Positions 24,345 through 35,724 of a stretch of DNA of 64,000 bases are shown piece by piece (position 1 is the stretch's first letter; each line of letters begins with the position of its first letter). A program made the position numbers and the translations under genes. Source of the stretch: Loripinus fragilis (taxonomy: Eukaryota > Mollusca > Bivalvia > Lucinida > Lucinidae). The notes under the pieces are model-generated. The model did no database searches, was not told the origin of the DNA, and was given only the letters and a program-made list of their open reading frames with translations. Where the stretch lies: contig OZ026520.1 of NCBI GenBank assembly GCA_964019695.1, positions 24,566,130-24,630,129 on the forward strand, read 5' to 3'.

Positions 24345-24614
24345 CACTGTAAAACTTTGTGTAATTTTACACCAAATTTAATGGCAGCTGAACTGCCACT
24401 GATTTTGGTAAAGCTTTCGTCTGCTTTAATAACTATGTTCTGTTCTAATGTATTGATCTTGAGAATTACTACAACACTAACAAGTAGAATTTTTCACAGA
24501 TTGATCACTGGATAAATGTTGGCTTCAAGATATTTTAGTAGGAAAATAAGTGTAAAGTTACATCAAAAGGAGTGGCCACCTCTTTTAGTGTAACCTAACG
24601 CTTGTTTTACAGTG
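24345..24614. mobile_element. CACTGTAAAA-end MITE, copy 1
   Basis: Ends CACTGTAAAA...GTGTAATTTTACACCAAA and the complement of TTTAGTGTAACC...TTTTACAGTG. A second copy of almost equal length is at 27941-28209, with shared interior (AGATTGATCACTGGATAAAT versus ATATTTATCACTGGAGAAAT). No coding capacity. Confidence 0.8.
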
Positions 24615-24639
24615 TAATGGAGATTTACTGTCTGGTAAT

Positions 24640-25154
24640 AACCATAAATATATTCCAACATTGCCCACTTCTTTTAAAAAGCATATAATCTCAAGGTTTA
24701 GCATAGCACATGTTCCTTCCTACTTTACTATTAGAAACAGATATATGTCTGTCCTACATGCACGACTGAGAAATAAATGCAGCAGCCTAAACAGTGATCT
24801 TTTTAGAAATCATATTCGTAATATTCCTTTATGTGATTAGTGTTACGTGGCTGAGGATGTCTACTTCTTTCAATGCAGAAAATATTCTGTTGAACGACAG
24901 GTGTTCAATTATACATTTAGAGGTTTTCATCATACTTCTTTATGGCTACGAAATTTGGAGTAGTGAAGCTAATATGGTCTTGTTCGGGGCTGTATATATA
25001 CATGCCTCCAACTCTTTTAAATAAACTTCTATGACTCTGTTTCAAAACATTCTTAGAATCCATTTTCAAATTCAAGGGGTTCATATTAGCAGCTTTATAT
25101 TCGTTTTTTCTATTCTTCCACGTCTTTTTCCATCTCTATACTTACTACTGCTAT

Positions 25155-25197
<43 letters not shown>

Positions 25198-25410
25198 TTT
25201 GTGTTTGTTTGTTTATTTACATATTTATTTATTTATTTCATTTTATTTTTGTCTAGTTTATATTGTTTTCACTTAACTTGTTTCGTATTCATATGTATTT
25301 GTCAATTTTAGCCATGTTTATTTGCAAGTTGTTGGGGAAGGGTCGTAACTAAGGTTGTGAGCACTTGTGACCCAGCCCCATTGCTATGTCAAATTTGGCA
25401 ATAAAATATT
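24640..25410 (+). pseudogene. 3' end of a LINE (non-LTR retrotransposon)
   Basis: Broken frames read as the C-terminus of a non-LTR reverse transcriptase: LPTSFKKHIISRFSIAHVPS, MSVLHARLRNKCSSLNSDLF, then VAEDVYFFQCRKYSVERQVF, the remnant of the zinc-binding His/Cys tail. Stops and frameshifts lie near 24835 and 24945. A 3' UTR-like stretch follows, interrupted by a (TTTA)n microsatellite at about 25152-25200, and ends at GCAATAAAATATTTC near 25398-25413, which contains a poly(A) signal. Only the end of the element is present, as usual for 5' truncation. Confidence 0.65.
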
Positions 25411-25860
25411 TCTAAGCTAGTGTCTAACATTGACCCTGTAGAGTTGTTTTGAACTCTCTATCATACTCTTGTAATTTTTGTTGAAATCCACCCAGCAGTC
25501 CAGTTGATAGGGTGCAACAAAACGAATTTAATATAAAATTTTGCAGTTAAAATATCCAACAGCGACCTTGGAAATTGCGTCAAGGTATTCATACCTTATC
25601 AACTCTTCTACGTGCCCCAATTTGGTTAAAATCCACCAACTATCACGTAGCCTACAGTCACACCGACAACGCCAGCGGCGACGCCAAAACAGACACCAAC
25701 GGGATCCGCACCAAAATCAATATGTCCCCTCCCTTTCGTTGGGAGACATAAATACATAACATCGGAGTAGCGCCCATTACGCAGTATACGCACGTGCGTT
25801 ATAAAAATAGTAACACTCAAGAGAGCTAAAGTAATGTGGTAAAAGATTTTTTCCATAACT
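25411..25860. repeat. dispersed repeat end with CG-rich trinucleotide tract
   Basis: Carries GACAACGCCAGCGGCGACGC near 25665 followed by AAATCAATATGTCCCCTCCC, a layout I associate with a common non-coding bivalve repeat (inference). Neither small ORF here looks real. Confidence 0.4.
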
Positions 25861-26324
25861 TAAGGAACTGCTGTTAAAGGAAAGAATTCAGTGACGTCCC
25901 TCTGGGAGCAAATTCTTTTTTAAGAGAATTTCCCATTCTGAAAAGGGATGTAACTGTAGAGAATCACTGCTTGATCCAGTAGTTTCCCTTTGATTTGCGT
26001 AACTTTTTCAGCGATCTAAAAAGAGCCTGCCGACTCCTTTTAAGTTCTCAAAACACAAATAAATTGTCTTTATAATCCCAAACAAAAATGTATATGTAAA
26101 ACTGGGTCTAGGTCACATGGCCCTTTTCATTGTTGTACAGTTATAATCTTTAAACAAACTGATATACCTCTACCATATTAACCTGATCCTGACCTTTATG
26201 CATGAATAAATTATTACAGTACTAACACTGAATATATAGTTTTTCGTGATGGATCGTGCGCAATCGGTATGTTTCGAGCAATTACGGAAATAAACGTCTT
26301 GGTACAATTTGGGTGAGGTACATT

Positions 26325-26420
26325 GATAGCTCAATGTAGTTGTACTTTCCACGGTAGACTTGAGGTAAGTCATCATAGCTACAGATACGTAAATTATGGG
26401 TTCGAATCCTGGTCGACGCA
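26325..26420 (+). promoter_or_regulatory. tRNA-like module
   Basis: TAGCTCAATGTAG near 26327-26339 is a near A-box. GGTTCGAATCC (26400-26410) is a perfect B box. Spacing is longer than in a tRNA, and the cloverleaf is not closed. Confidence 0.5.
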
Positions 26421-26651
26421 ACTTTTTTTTATTACATTTTTCTTGTTTTCATGTCAAAGAAATGCACATAAACACAAAAAATGCAAGTTCACGCTTTCTT
26501 TGAAAATGTAATGACTAACAACTTCTTGATGCTTGGAGTTAGAATTCAGTTTGCTAATAGATCTACATCCGTGCTCTTGCCTCCAAAGCAAAAAAATAAG
26601 TTATTGCAGATCGTAGCATTTCTCTAAAGAACAGCAAGGTGGTCCATATAT

Positions 26652-26886
26652 GAGCGACGACATGAGATTTCCAACAATGTGGTATGTGCGACAAGCAAAG
26701 GCGCAGACCAGCATGCACATACGCACAGTCTGATCAGAGCCTTTCCTATACACTTAAATATTCTATATTTGGTAAGCTAATGAATTAACAGCATTTAGTT
26801 TCAATTCATAAAAGGAGGGTGCACAGACTCACCTGCGCCTATTCGTGTCAAAATGCCAAATTGTTGGAAATATCATGTCGCAGCTC
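26652..26886. mobile_element. GAGCCG-end MITE, copy c
   Basis: Ends GAGCGACGACATGAGATTTC and the complement of AAATATCATGTCGCAGCTC, flanked by ATAT on both sides. It is in the opposite internal orientation to copies a and d. The hairpin core has GCGCAGACCAGCATGCACAT and GCACAGTCTGATCAGAGCC. Confidence 0.85.
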
Positions 26887-27065
26887 ATATCTTAAAAACT
26901 GAAGAGGCGACAGGCGATAGTTGAAGTACAGTGTTACGGATCCTACGAGTGAATGTTATTGTCACCAAAGAAATCAAATTAATTAAAATGGAGAAACAAT
27001 TTTGCAAAAGGAGAAAATTTAATAAAAATAAAACATAAGTCTTTAAAGTAGTTACAAAAATAAAT

Positions 27066-27160
27066 TTCGCGTGCAGGATTCGAACTAACAACGCAGAGCT
27101 TAAAAATATAAGTGTGCAATATTCACGTGTTCAATCCACTGAGCCACCCAAGCAACTGAT
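27066..27160 (-). promoter_or_regulatory. tRNA-like module (minus strand)
   Basis: On the minus strand TGGCTCAGTGG (27137-27147) is a perfect A box, and AGTTCGAATCC (27077-27087) is a B box with one change. It faces the module at 26325. Confidence 0.6.
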
Positions 27161-27659
27161 AGCCAATTGAGTTTTATAGCGGTATTTACATCTATTGTGT
27201 TAAAAAGTACCACGTGCATTTCCGTATTAGTCGTACGATGAACGCCGAAGTTATATTTAGATGCTCAATCGGCTGTGAAATTATGTTAATGATAAAGGCC
27301 AGGATCAGGTTAATATTTTCAAGGTATATATGAAATTGATTTTATTTTATTGGCTATTCTCTGCGCAAACTTAATTCAGGAATTAAGATTTTACAAATCG
27401 ACAACTTGTCATGATTGTGACAATATTTTTTCAACTGTAAAGACATCGACGCTGAATTCCTTAACTAAAACAACTGAATTTTTTTTTTTTTTAAAAAAAC
27501 ACATATATCAACGCATGCGTGTGTGTTTCAGGGCGTGTACGTTCCAGCATATTCTGGTCAGAACTACAGTTACATAAGGGTCTAAGACGATATTTTAAGC
27601 AAATCATTATCACGGTCTACACTCAGTGGTTTCCATTTCCAGCTTCAGATAGACCTAGG

Positions 27660-27895
27660 AGATATTAACCCATTTAAGCCGAAGGGACTTGCCTAACCTT
27701 ATCAGTATAACGCGCCCGTTTCCAATTTTACGGGTGGTGTTGATATTTTTCATTTTTATTCTGAATTTGGATATTACATTCTGTAAGCAAACAGTGAAGA
27801 TCCTGATCAGACGCCGCATTCTGCGGCGTCTGATCTGGTTCTTCACTATTTGCATATGCCCCACAAAAAGGACGCTAGTCTTATATCGGTTAAGA
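27660..27895. mobile_element. MITE with GC-rich variable-apex hairpin
   Basis: Outer TIR remnants are TTAACCCATTTAAGCCGAAG on the left and TATATCGGTTAA on the right. The core (27787-27853) is a hairpin, GCAAACAGTGAAGATC...CAGACGCCGCA facing TGCGGCGTCTG...TTCACTATTTGC. The base (CAAACAGTG...) is shared with hairpins at 56064-56132 and 58398-58462, but the apex differs. Confidence 0.75.
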
Positions 27896-27940
27896 TATAT
27901 TGTGTGCCCACAAGAAAGAGAGAGAGGGAGAGCGATATAT

Positions 27941-28209
27941 CACTGTAAAATATACGTATAACCTTACACCAACTTTACACCTATGTTGGTGTAACCTTTC
28001 AGCTGCTTTAAAAGCGATGTTTATTTCAATTGCATTGACTTGGAGAATACATACAACAATAAGAGGTAGAAATGTTTAATATTTATCACTGGAGAAATGT
28101 TGGTCCGAAATTGTTTTTGCAAGAAAGTAGGTGTATGTTTTACACAAAATGGCGTGTCAGCTCAGCTACCGCCTCTTTTGGTGTTAACTTACACGTATTC
28201 TTCACAGTG
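27941..28209. mobile_element. CACTGTAAAA-end MITE, copy 2
   Basis: Ends CACTGTAAAATATACG...CCTTACACCAA and the complement of TTGGTGTTAACTTACACG...TTCACAGTG. See copy 1 at 24345. Confidence 0.8.
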
Positions 28210-28384
28210 TACCACACGGAGAACTTTGCCCAGTTCCTAAGGTGAAAATGTTTACAAGTTTGCATAAAAATCCGACCGTTCAAATAAATAAATCCTGCCA
28301 CCCCTAATATTATACTAGGGGTTCGAGACCAGGGGCCACCAAGTAATGAAAAGGTTGATTACCAAACATCAATGTAAAGCTTAC

Positions 28385-28433
28385 CTCTCCATGTAGGCTT
28401 CTGGCATTTGTCACAGTTGACTTTGAAACACAT
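28385..28433 (-). CDS. possible first coding exon of a small Cys-rich protein
   Basis: On the minus strand an ATG opens MCFKVNCDKCQKPTWR and reaches a good splice donor (GAGAG|GTAAGC at 28385/28384) after 16 codons plus one base. An in-frame TAG lies about 14 codons upstream, which fits a true start. The CxxC followed by TW resembles the start of short widespread eukaryotic proteins beginning MC-x-C-x2-C-x4-TW that I cannot name securely. No second exon could be found in the window. It may be a host gene whose next exon lies beyond the inserted MITEs, or an isolated chance match. Confidence 0.35.
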
Positions 28434-28633
28434 CTTCAAGCCAGGTTCCTTCAGCACCCGCGCTGTCTATGATTCCCTCGCTGTGCTAATCCCCCTCTCG
28501 GTATTGACGAAATGAACTGCTGTGAAAATAAGTACGTATCAGTCATAACCTGAGAAAATGAACCATCGAAAATAGGTTTAGGTAAACAAAAAATTTCAGA
28601 TTACATTTGTAAATATTTTTACCCATCAATTTT

Positions 28634-28708
28634 GAGATATGTTTTGGGTGCTCAAAAGAACCGTCTCATTGAGACGTTTCTTTAGAGTACCCACAACATA
28701 TGTTTTGG
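28634..28708. repeat. AACCGTCTC palindrome, copy 1
   Basis: GTGCTCAAAAGAACCGTCTC and GAGACGTTTCTTTAGAGTAC form a hairpin with outer arms ATGTTTTGGG/CCACAACATATG. The shared flank (TACGCATTCTTAACT to the right) also occurs in the copies at 37238 and 62065, so the mobile unit is about 130 bp. Confidence 0.8.
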
Positions 28709-28902
28709 TTGATAAATTAAAAAAATATTTTTCGATACGCATTCTTAACTGCATTGTAAGAGACTGATCGAATATCTGTGCTAGTGGCGAAAAAGGAAAG
28801 AGAAAGGTGTTCCTGAAATAACTTTTTTTTAAATAGTTAATTTTGAAAAAAAGTCAACAGACGACAACACAAGCATTAAAAAAAAGACCAGCAGGCAAAT
28901 AT

Positions 28903-29043
28903 TTAATTAACTTTTAAAGCGCCAGCGACTAGCACATATTCGATAACATTATTGGTTAATGTAAGTATAGAGGCAAACAGTGTAAACCGTTCAGCAGACG
29001 ACTAAAGCAGACGACTTTTATTGTGATTGGTGCTTCAAGGTTT
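28903..29043. mobile_element. MITE with TTAAAGCGCCA-type ends
   Basis: The left end TTTTAAAGCGCCAGCGACTA and the complement of the right end CTTGAAGCACCAATCACAAT are related to 21060-21200 and to 55985-56180. The interior holds GAGGCAAACAGTGTAAACC and two AGCAGACGACT repeats. Confidence 0.5.
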
Positions 29044-29389
29044 TTAAATATGCCATACCCCGGTCTTCTTTTCCAGCCAGTCTAGATTCGATTCAATTTT
29101 AAAATTGCATTTGCTGACCCAAAAAAGCTGGCCTCATAAGAAGCCAACTATTCCAGATAGAAAAAATTTCTTTTGTTTTTACTTTGTTTGAGATTTTAAG
29201 TCCCATTCAACAGATCCACCTTTGTTAGTTAAACCACCACTGCGATGGTAGCGCGAGCACTCTATTTCTTCAAAATTGGAGAAAAATTTAATGGGAGTAA
29301 TGGACGCACTATGGACAGCGGGAATTTTAAGCCATGAAAAACGTTTTTCAGCCATAGATGGCTGACTTGACTAGCTGAGAACTTTGTTT

Positions 29390-32300
29390 CGGCTAAAACA
29401 AGATCAGATAGGGATTTTGAAATGAGCTTATGTTATACCCCTAAAGCATTTTCCTGCTTAGAGGAAATAAAATACAATATAAACCACCTTTTAGAGCTTG
29501 CTCCAAGCTTTCCGAAAATGTATAACATTACAATGTTTTGATTTAATATAGCAAATTACAATCCTAAATACACCTAAAAATTAGGCGTTTTTCAACGTTA
29601 TGCCGTGTCATTTCAAATTTGTTAATTTTTGAAAATTTGTATTTCAAATATGTGTGTCTGAAACATATTTTTTAAAAAAGAAATCTTAAATTTCAAGTAT
29701 GAGCTAATGTAAGATAACCATAAAAAATGTGAAGGCCGAGCGCAGTAATTTTAAGCATTTTTAAAAAAAAATGCTTGAAGCGTTATACATTTTGTCTTTT
29801 CTTAAGAATTAACTTTGCTGTATTGTTGTCACTTGTTCGGTGACATGTATGCATAATTTTTTGCAATTTGTTGAAGCTATGGGCATGTTTCTCTGTAAAA
29901 AATACAACTGCTACCAATGAATTGTCATTTCCAGTAATGTTTTCATCAGTTTAAAACTACACTGTTTCAGGTAGTGTCCGTAGATCACATATTTTGCATC
30001 TAGCATATTGCTGTATTAGAAGATTAATGAACATTTTTCTGCTATTTTATATTTCAGTGAGTGGCACTGATTAAGAAAAGGTCTGCTTCTTCAGTTGTCT
30101 TTCAGCAGCACTTGTGATATGAGCCGTAGAACGTAGTGTCCGTAGATCACACTTTTCAATGTTAAAAATATCAGAATATGTCACATAATGGCCCATATTT
30201 TTAGATTGTATTTATTAATTTCAACCAAATAAATAGTATGTAAATCAGCATTTGGGCTATATTTATCTAATTTGTGAAAGAAAGAGGTACACATGGTTCT
30301 GAAACAATATGTCCTTTAGAACCTCTTCCATTCACACCTAAGGTAAAAATTGCCCAAATACTGATTTACATACTATTAATTTGGTTGGAAGTAATAAATA
30401 CAACATAAAAACATGGGCCATTATAAAATGTTTTTGTAATTTTATGACATTAACAAGTGTGATCTACGGACACTACATTCTACGGACAGACTTTGGCTGC
30501 TCTTATCAAAAGTGTTGGTGAAAGACAACTGAAAAAGCAGTGCATTTCTTAATCAGTGCCACCCTCTGAAATAGAAACTAGCAGAAACATGTTAATTAAT
30601 CTTAAAGTACAGCAATCTGCTAGGTGCAATGATGTGTGATCTACGGACACTACCACTACCAAACAGTGCAGTTCTAAAGTGACGAAAAAATTACTGGCAA
30701 AGACAATTCATCGGTGGTGGTTGAATTTGTTACAATGAAAAAAGTCAATAAGCAAGAATCTGTGCAAATGATCTTAAAGCTTGCAATCTGGAACATTTGT
30801 TAAGATCAAATACACAAAATTATTCACACCTGAAAGCTCTATATGTAAAAGCCTATACCGAAAAAATAGTCTAAGTTCTCATAGATGTCATTTTATCAAA
30901 AATTATTTTTTCCGAACCAAACTCTTTCATGCATATGTTCAATGTGTCTATATTGTAAAGGCAACATATCAAATTGCCCCATCAAAAACTGTGGTAGGAG
31001 TTGATCGGTCCATGAAGGCACCATCAATGCATATACAAAAGTCTTGTTAGGTGAAAATTGTCTTAAGTTCTAACAGCTGTCATCTTGTCAGAAATTATTA
31101 TTTCCAAATCAAACTCCTTCATGCATATGTTCAATATGTCTACATTGTAGTGGCAAAGCATCAAATTACTCCATCAAAAGCTGTGGTAGGAGTTGATCGG
31201 TCCATAAAGTCACTATCCATGCATCTACAAAAGCCATATAAGTGAAAAATTGTCTAAGTTCTCACAGCTGTCATTTTGTCAAAAATTATTTTTTTCTGAA
31301 CCAAACTCCTTCATGCATATGTTCAATGTGTCAATATTAAATGGGCAAAGTATCCAACTGCTCCATCAAAAGCTGTGGTAGAAGTTGATCGGCCCATGAA
31401 GGCACCATCTATGCATTTACAAAAGCCTTATTAGGGAAAAATTGTCTAAGTTCTCACAGCTGTCATTTTGTTAAAAAAAAATTTTTTCTGAACCAAACTC
31501 CTTCATGCATATGTTCAATGTGTCTATATTGAATAGGCAAAGTATCAAACTGCTCCATTGAAAGCTGTGGTAGTAGTTGATCGGCCCATGAAGGCACCAT
31601 CTATGCATATACAAAAGCCTTGTAAGGGGAAAATTGTCTAAGTTCTCACAGCTGTCATTTTGTCAAAAATTATTTTTTCTGAACCAAACTCCTTCATGCA
31701 TATGTTCAATGTGTTAACATTGTATAGGCAAAGTATCAAATTATTCCATCAAAAGCTGTGGTAGGAGTTGATCGGCCCGTTATGGCCTATAATAGCATGA
31801 GCATAAAAACCCTATACAAAAAGCCATTTAGAACTACAAAGGGATATAACTCTAATAGAATTGGCCCCTAGCCCTTACTTTTTTGTTTAAAGTATTTGTC
31901 TTGCATATATGAACATGTTTGCAAGGTTTGATGAAAATCCAGCCATGACTCAAGATATTAAGGAAACCAAGCGTTACGGACGGACGGACGCACGCACGGA
32001 CGGACGGACGCACGCACTGACGGACAACGTGAAAACAGTATACCCCACCACAAACAAAGTTTGCGGGGGGTATAAAGAAACATGCCCATAGCTTCAATAT
32101 ATTGCAAAAAATATGCATACTTGTGACTGACCAAGTGACAACAGGCTCAGTGAAGCAAAGTTAATTCTTAAGAAAAACCAAAATGTATAACGCTTCAAGC
32201 ATTTTTTTAAAAAAAATGCTTGAAGTTACTGTGCTTCGCCTACACATTTTTTATGTCCATTTTACGTTAGCTCATATGTGAAATTTAAGGTTTCTTTTTT

Positions 32301-33292
32301 AAAAATTATGTTTCCAACACACATATTTCAAATACAAATTTTACAAATTTAACAAATTCAAAATAAAACAGCATGACATTGAAAAATGCCTAATTTTTAG
32401 GTGTATTTAGGATTGTATTTTTGCTATATTAAATCTGAACATATTAATGTTATACATTTTCAGAAAGCTTGGAGCAAGCTCCAAACAGTGTTTTAAATTA
32501 TATTTTATTTCCTCTGACCAGTAAGATGTTTTAGGCATATAACACAAGCTAATTTACCATATTTGTCATTTCCCTAACTGATATTTCTTTCATTATATTT
32601 ATCTGGCAAATTTGTAAAATTTAAAGTCAATGTATTTTTTCAACTATTTGAAGGACCTGCTGTTTATCCCAAACTAATTAACAGGGGGAACATTATATCT
32701 TTCACTTTCAAATTGCACTTTTTCATCTGTTACCAATTTTGTAGTGTCCGTAGAAAATATTGCACACTAAGACTGAACTTGATTTCTACACAACTTGACG
32801 ACAGAGGCTATGTTAAACTACTTTATTGTTAAGAATCAAAATCATGTGATAAGTTTAGAGGTTTACTTGTTCCTGAAAGTTCAATTCATTAAAAAATCAA
32901 ATTTAGAAAGTTTACTAAATTTAGGCATTTTCATAGCCTTGTTTCTTCTGTGCTAAAATTTAACGAAATCATTTTTGTAAATAAAATATTGAGTGGTATC
33001 CAAGGGCACCAATTCTTGTGCGAAGTTCTGCTTGGTATAATCATTGTTTTTAGCCAATAGTTAAAAAGATACAATTATGTTATGCTTTAGTCTGTAGTGT
33101 CCGTAGATCTGCCACCTAAGATTGATTCAAATGCTGTAACTTTTTAATGAAGAAAAGTTCAACAAAAACCTTCTAGAATTAAATGCACAAGATATGAAGC
33201 TATGGAAAGAAAAAGCTTGTTTTGTGATTCCTGCAACTTCATTTTTGACCAAAAGTGACACAACTTGTCCCTATCTGACCTTGTTTTAGCCG
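29390..33292. mobile_element. 3.9-kb nested fold-back element
   Basis: CGGCTAAAACAAGATCAGAT at 29390 faces the complement at 33267-33292. Long arms (about 29440-29915 and 32075-32560) include GAGCTTGCTCCAAGCTTTC, ACACCTAAAAATTAGGC, AAATGCTTGAAG and GCTATGGGCATGTTTCT. A second palindrome (29915-30730, centre near 30320) lies inside, then a 191-bp tandem array (30840-31790), then a GGAC-type simple repeat (about 31977-32027). The 15-mer TAGTGTCCGTAGATC occurs at 29972, 30134 and 33095, and inverted at 30461 and 30638, with a truncated copy at 32742. No transposase is found. Confidence 0.75.
30840..31795 (+). repeat. 191-bp tandem repeat, five units
   Basis: CATGCATATGTTCAA recurs at 30929, 31120, 31312, 31504 and 31694 (spacing 190-192). 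Each unit also has AGCTGTGGTAGGAGTTGATC and AAGTTCTCACAGCTGTCAT. The ORFs at 30781-31245 are this repeat translated. Confidence 0.95.
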
Positions 33293-33359
33293 TTTATTTT
33301 AGGGAAGGTCTGCTTGGAATTGAAAACTTGATAGTTTATTTTCTTCTTCCAATACAATA

Positions 33360-33684
33360 CATGCGCGGATCCAGGAAATTTCGTCAGGGGGGGTCCAGGT
33401 CAATCTGACAAAAATTGTGTTTTGTGTTTTTTTGTTTGTTTTTTTTTTGTTTGTTTTTTTTTTTTAGTCCTCAGCTTATTTTACTGAAGTCAAATGGTTA
33501 ATTTCGAAGAAAACTATCATAGTTCAAGGTTCCAGAGGGGGTCCAACATTTTCCAGGGGGGTCCAACTTTTTCCAAGGAGGGTCCAATAGCGCATTCCCT
33601 ATAGAAACCCATATAACTTGTGATTTTCCAGCGGGGGTGGGGTCCGGACCCCCTGTCTCCCCCCCCCCTCTGGATCCGCACTTG
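33360..33684. mobile_element. GCGGATCC-end MITE, copy B
   Basis: Left CATGCGCGGATCCAGG, right CTCTGGATCCGCACTTG, flanked by CAATA on both sides (33355-33359 and 33685-33689). The interior has a T/G-rich tract at 33417-33466 and repeated GGGGGTCCAAC phrases. Confidence 0.85.
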
Positions 33685-34579
33685 CAATAGGTTCATCACT
33701 CGCCGAGCCGGATATTTTCGAGCTTCGGTGCATATATACGGTGTCGTCTAGGCCAATTGAGGTGCATATAAAAGCACAATTAAAAACAGGGGATCTCTTA
33801 CATGGAGGTGATGATTGGCAGGCTGCTTGAACATCTCGAGCAGCTGATTCCGAATCCTTATGGTGCTGGGAAAGAATGAATAGAGGTGTGCATTCACTGT
33901 AGACTGCGGAAGCAGAAACCGCATGATGTGTCCCTGGATGGTCTAGTTGGGATAGGGTATGGAGTTGTTGGGGATAGCTACCAGTTGGTGGACAATTTTG
34001 TAAAACATTACTGTCTTGCTCTGCAGCCTTCTTCCTTTGAGATTATTCCATTTCAGGTCTGCTAGCATTGATGTAACACTGCTGGTTCTATTATAGTCTC
34101 ATTTCACAAATCTCGCTCAAGTTTGTTGATGTGGCTCCCAAACACTAGAGGAGTCTTCATTACTGGTCGTATCAGTGACTTCTAGCACTTCTCTTTAACT
34201 TGGCTCGGACACATGGACATTCCGCTTCTGTGGCAGTTTAGACAGTTGGTGGCTTTCTTTGCTACAGAGTCGATCATGTGTTTGTTCCAGGAGAGATCCT
34301 TACTGATGGTTGTTCCAAGATATGTTGCTTGGTCCACTGCCTGCAGATTCCATGGATATTGTATTTCTGTACGAGTTTTTTTTTTCTTCTTGGTTATTCT
34401 CAGGGCCTCGCACTTAATTGGGTTGAAATCCATCAACCATGCAGTCCTTCTCCCAATGTTCTAACTTAGTAAGGCCTTCTTGCAGCTTGACCTGGTCCTC
34501 TTTCGTACGTATGATCCTGTAGACTAAGGAGTCATCAGCAAAGAGCCTTCTGGTTTATAAGATGTTGTCTGCCATAATT

Positions 34580-34815
34580 GAGCTGCGGCATGTGATTCCA
34601 ACAATGTGGTATTTTCACAAGTGTAGACTCAGACGAGCCTTTGCAGTCTCGTTTTTAGCTTAGAAATTCCAAATGGTGTTCGGTCAGTAGCTTAACATTC
34701 ATAGAATATTCAAGCGACTAGCAAAGGCTCTGATCAGACTGCGCGTATGCGCAGGCTGATCTGATGCTTTGTTGGTCGCACATACCACATTGTTGGAAAT
34801 CACATGCCACGGCTC
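34580..34815. mobile_element. GAGCCG-end MITE, copy d
   Basis: Ends GAGCTGCGGCATGTGATTCC and the complement of GGAAATCACATGCCACGGCTC (read in two parts), flanked by AATT on both sides. The hairpin core CTGATCAGACTGCGCGTATG / GCGCAGGCTGATCTGA is the best preserved of the four copies. It is inserted in the LINE RT gene. Confidence 0.9.
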
Positions 34816-34890
34816 AATTATCATTTATACACACCAAGAAGAACAAAGGTCCTAGTACCGTTCCTTGTTGGCCACCGGTTGTGACATCAG

Positions 34891-35299
34891 TGAGGGTCTG
34901 GATGGGGGGTCTGGTATTCACTATTCATTAAAAATTTAGCCCATTATTCATCTCATGAAAATTTCGGGTTATTCATTAAAATAAATGTCGGTTGTGACAT
35001 CAGTGAGGGTCTGGATGGGGGGTCTGGTATTCACTATTCATTAAAAATTTAGCCCATTATTCATCTCATTAAAATTTCAGGTTATTCATTAAAATAAGAC
35101 AAATTATTCATTAAAAGTAAGAAAGGTGGCAAAGAAATCTGATTATTCATTATTTTTCCTCAATTCATTAAAAAATAGGATTATTCATTAATTTTTAAGC
35201 CCTCATTATTCACTATTCATTATTTTTTCGACTCATTATTCACTATTCATTATTAAAAAGGGCCATTATTCACTAATCATTATACCCCATCCAGATCCT
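34891..35299. mobile_element. AGGGTCTGGATGGGG-end element made of ATTCATTA-rich sequence
   Basis: The left end TGAGGGTCTGGATGGGG matches the complement of the right end AGGATCTGGATGGGG. The LINE target is duplicated (CATCAG at 34885-34890 and 35300-35305, possibly 7-8 bp). The interior is ATTATTCATTAAAA-like repeats. A ~112-bp segment covering the left junction and some LINE sequence (from about 34875) is tandemly duplicated at about 34988-35098. Confidence 0.75.
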
Positions 35300-35724
35300 C
35301 ATCAGTTGTTCTTAGGTGTACACCTTCCAGGACTACTTCTTGTTGTCTGTCAGCTAGGAAGTAAGTAATCCAGTTGTAGAGATGACCTCTTATTCCGTAG
35401 TTTCACAGTATCTCCAGAAAGCGTTGCTGTGGCACGCGATCAAATGCCTTGCTATAGTCCAGGAGTACACCATCTATGACTAGATTTTTGTCCTACCATT
35501 TCAGTTATATTGTTGATTGTGTTGTTAGTACTTTTTGTTATTGATTTGTTTTGTACCACTTTTTCATCAGATTTTTCTGAGGAAATTGAGATATTGTCAT
35601 CCCCTATCTTTGATCATTCTCCACAGTAGGCTTCTCCATGTCTTCGACATTTTCACGCAAAACTGACCTTGAGTCCTGTTTGGTCAAATATTTTTTTTTT
35701 TCATTCGTATGTCATGAAAGTTGT

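Larger units (their letters stand above)
26165..27326. mobile_element. 1.16-kb TA-flanked TIR element with two convergent tRNA-like modules
   Basis: The left end TACCTCTACCATATTAACCT(GATCCTGACCTTTAT) matches the complement of the right end TACCTTGAAAATATTAACCT(GATCCTGGCCTTTAT), with TA on both sides. It contains tRNA-like modules at 26325-26420 (plus) and 27077-27147 (minus), the same arrangement as the 4.5-kb element although the TIRs differ. A GAGCCG-type MITE (26652-26886) is inserted in the middle. No transposase ORF. Confidence 0.75.
33800..35530 (-). pseudogene. LINE reverse transcriptase, interrupted by two insertions
   Basis: Reading the minus strand from about 35530: LLDYSKAFDRVPQQRF, YGIRGHLYNWITYFL, then across an insertion GGQQGTVLGPLFFLVCIND, then across a second insertion RRLFADDSLVYRII, followed by FNPIKCEALRITKKKKK, ATYLGTTISKDLSWNKHM and SQVKEKC. 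These are RT motifs A, B (QGTVLGP) and C (FADD), and the thumb of a CR1/Jockey-like LINE. Stops and frameshifts show it is dead. The insertions are a 34891-35299 TIR element and the MITE at 34580-34815. They fall between contiguous RT motifs, so they arrived after the LINE. Confidence 0.85.

Noticed and set aside
30781..31245. two adjacent similar ORFs (89 and 64 codons)
   Set aside because: Translations of the 191-bp tandem repeat.
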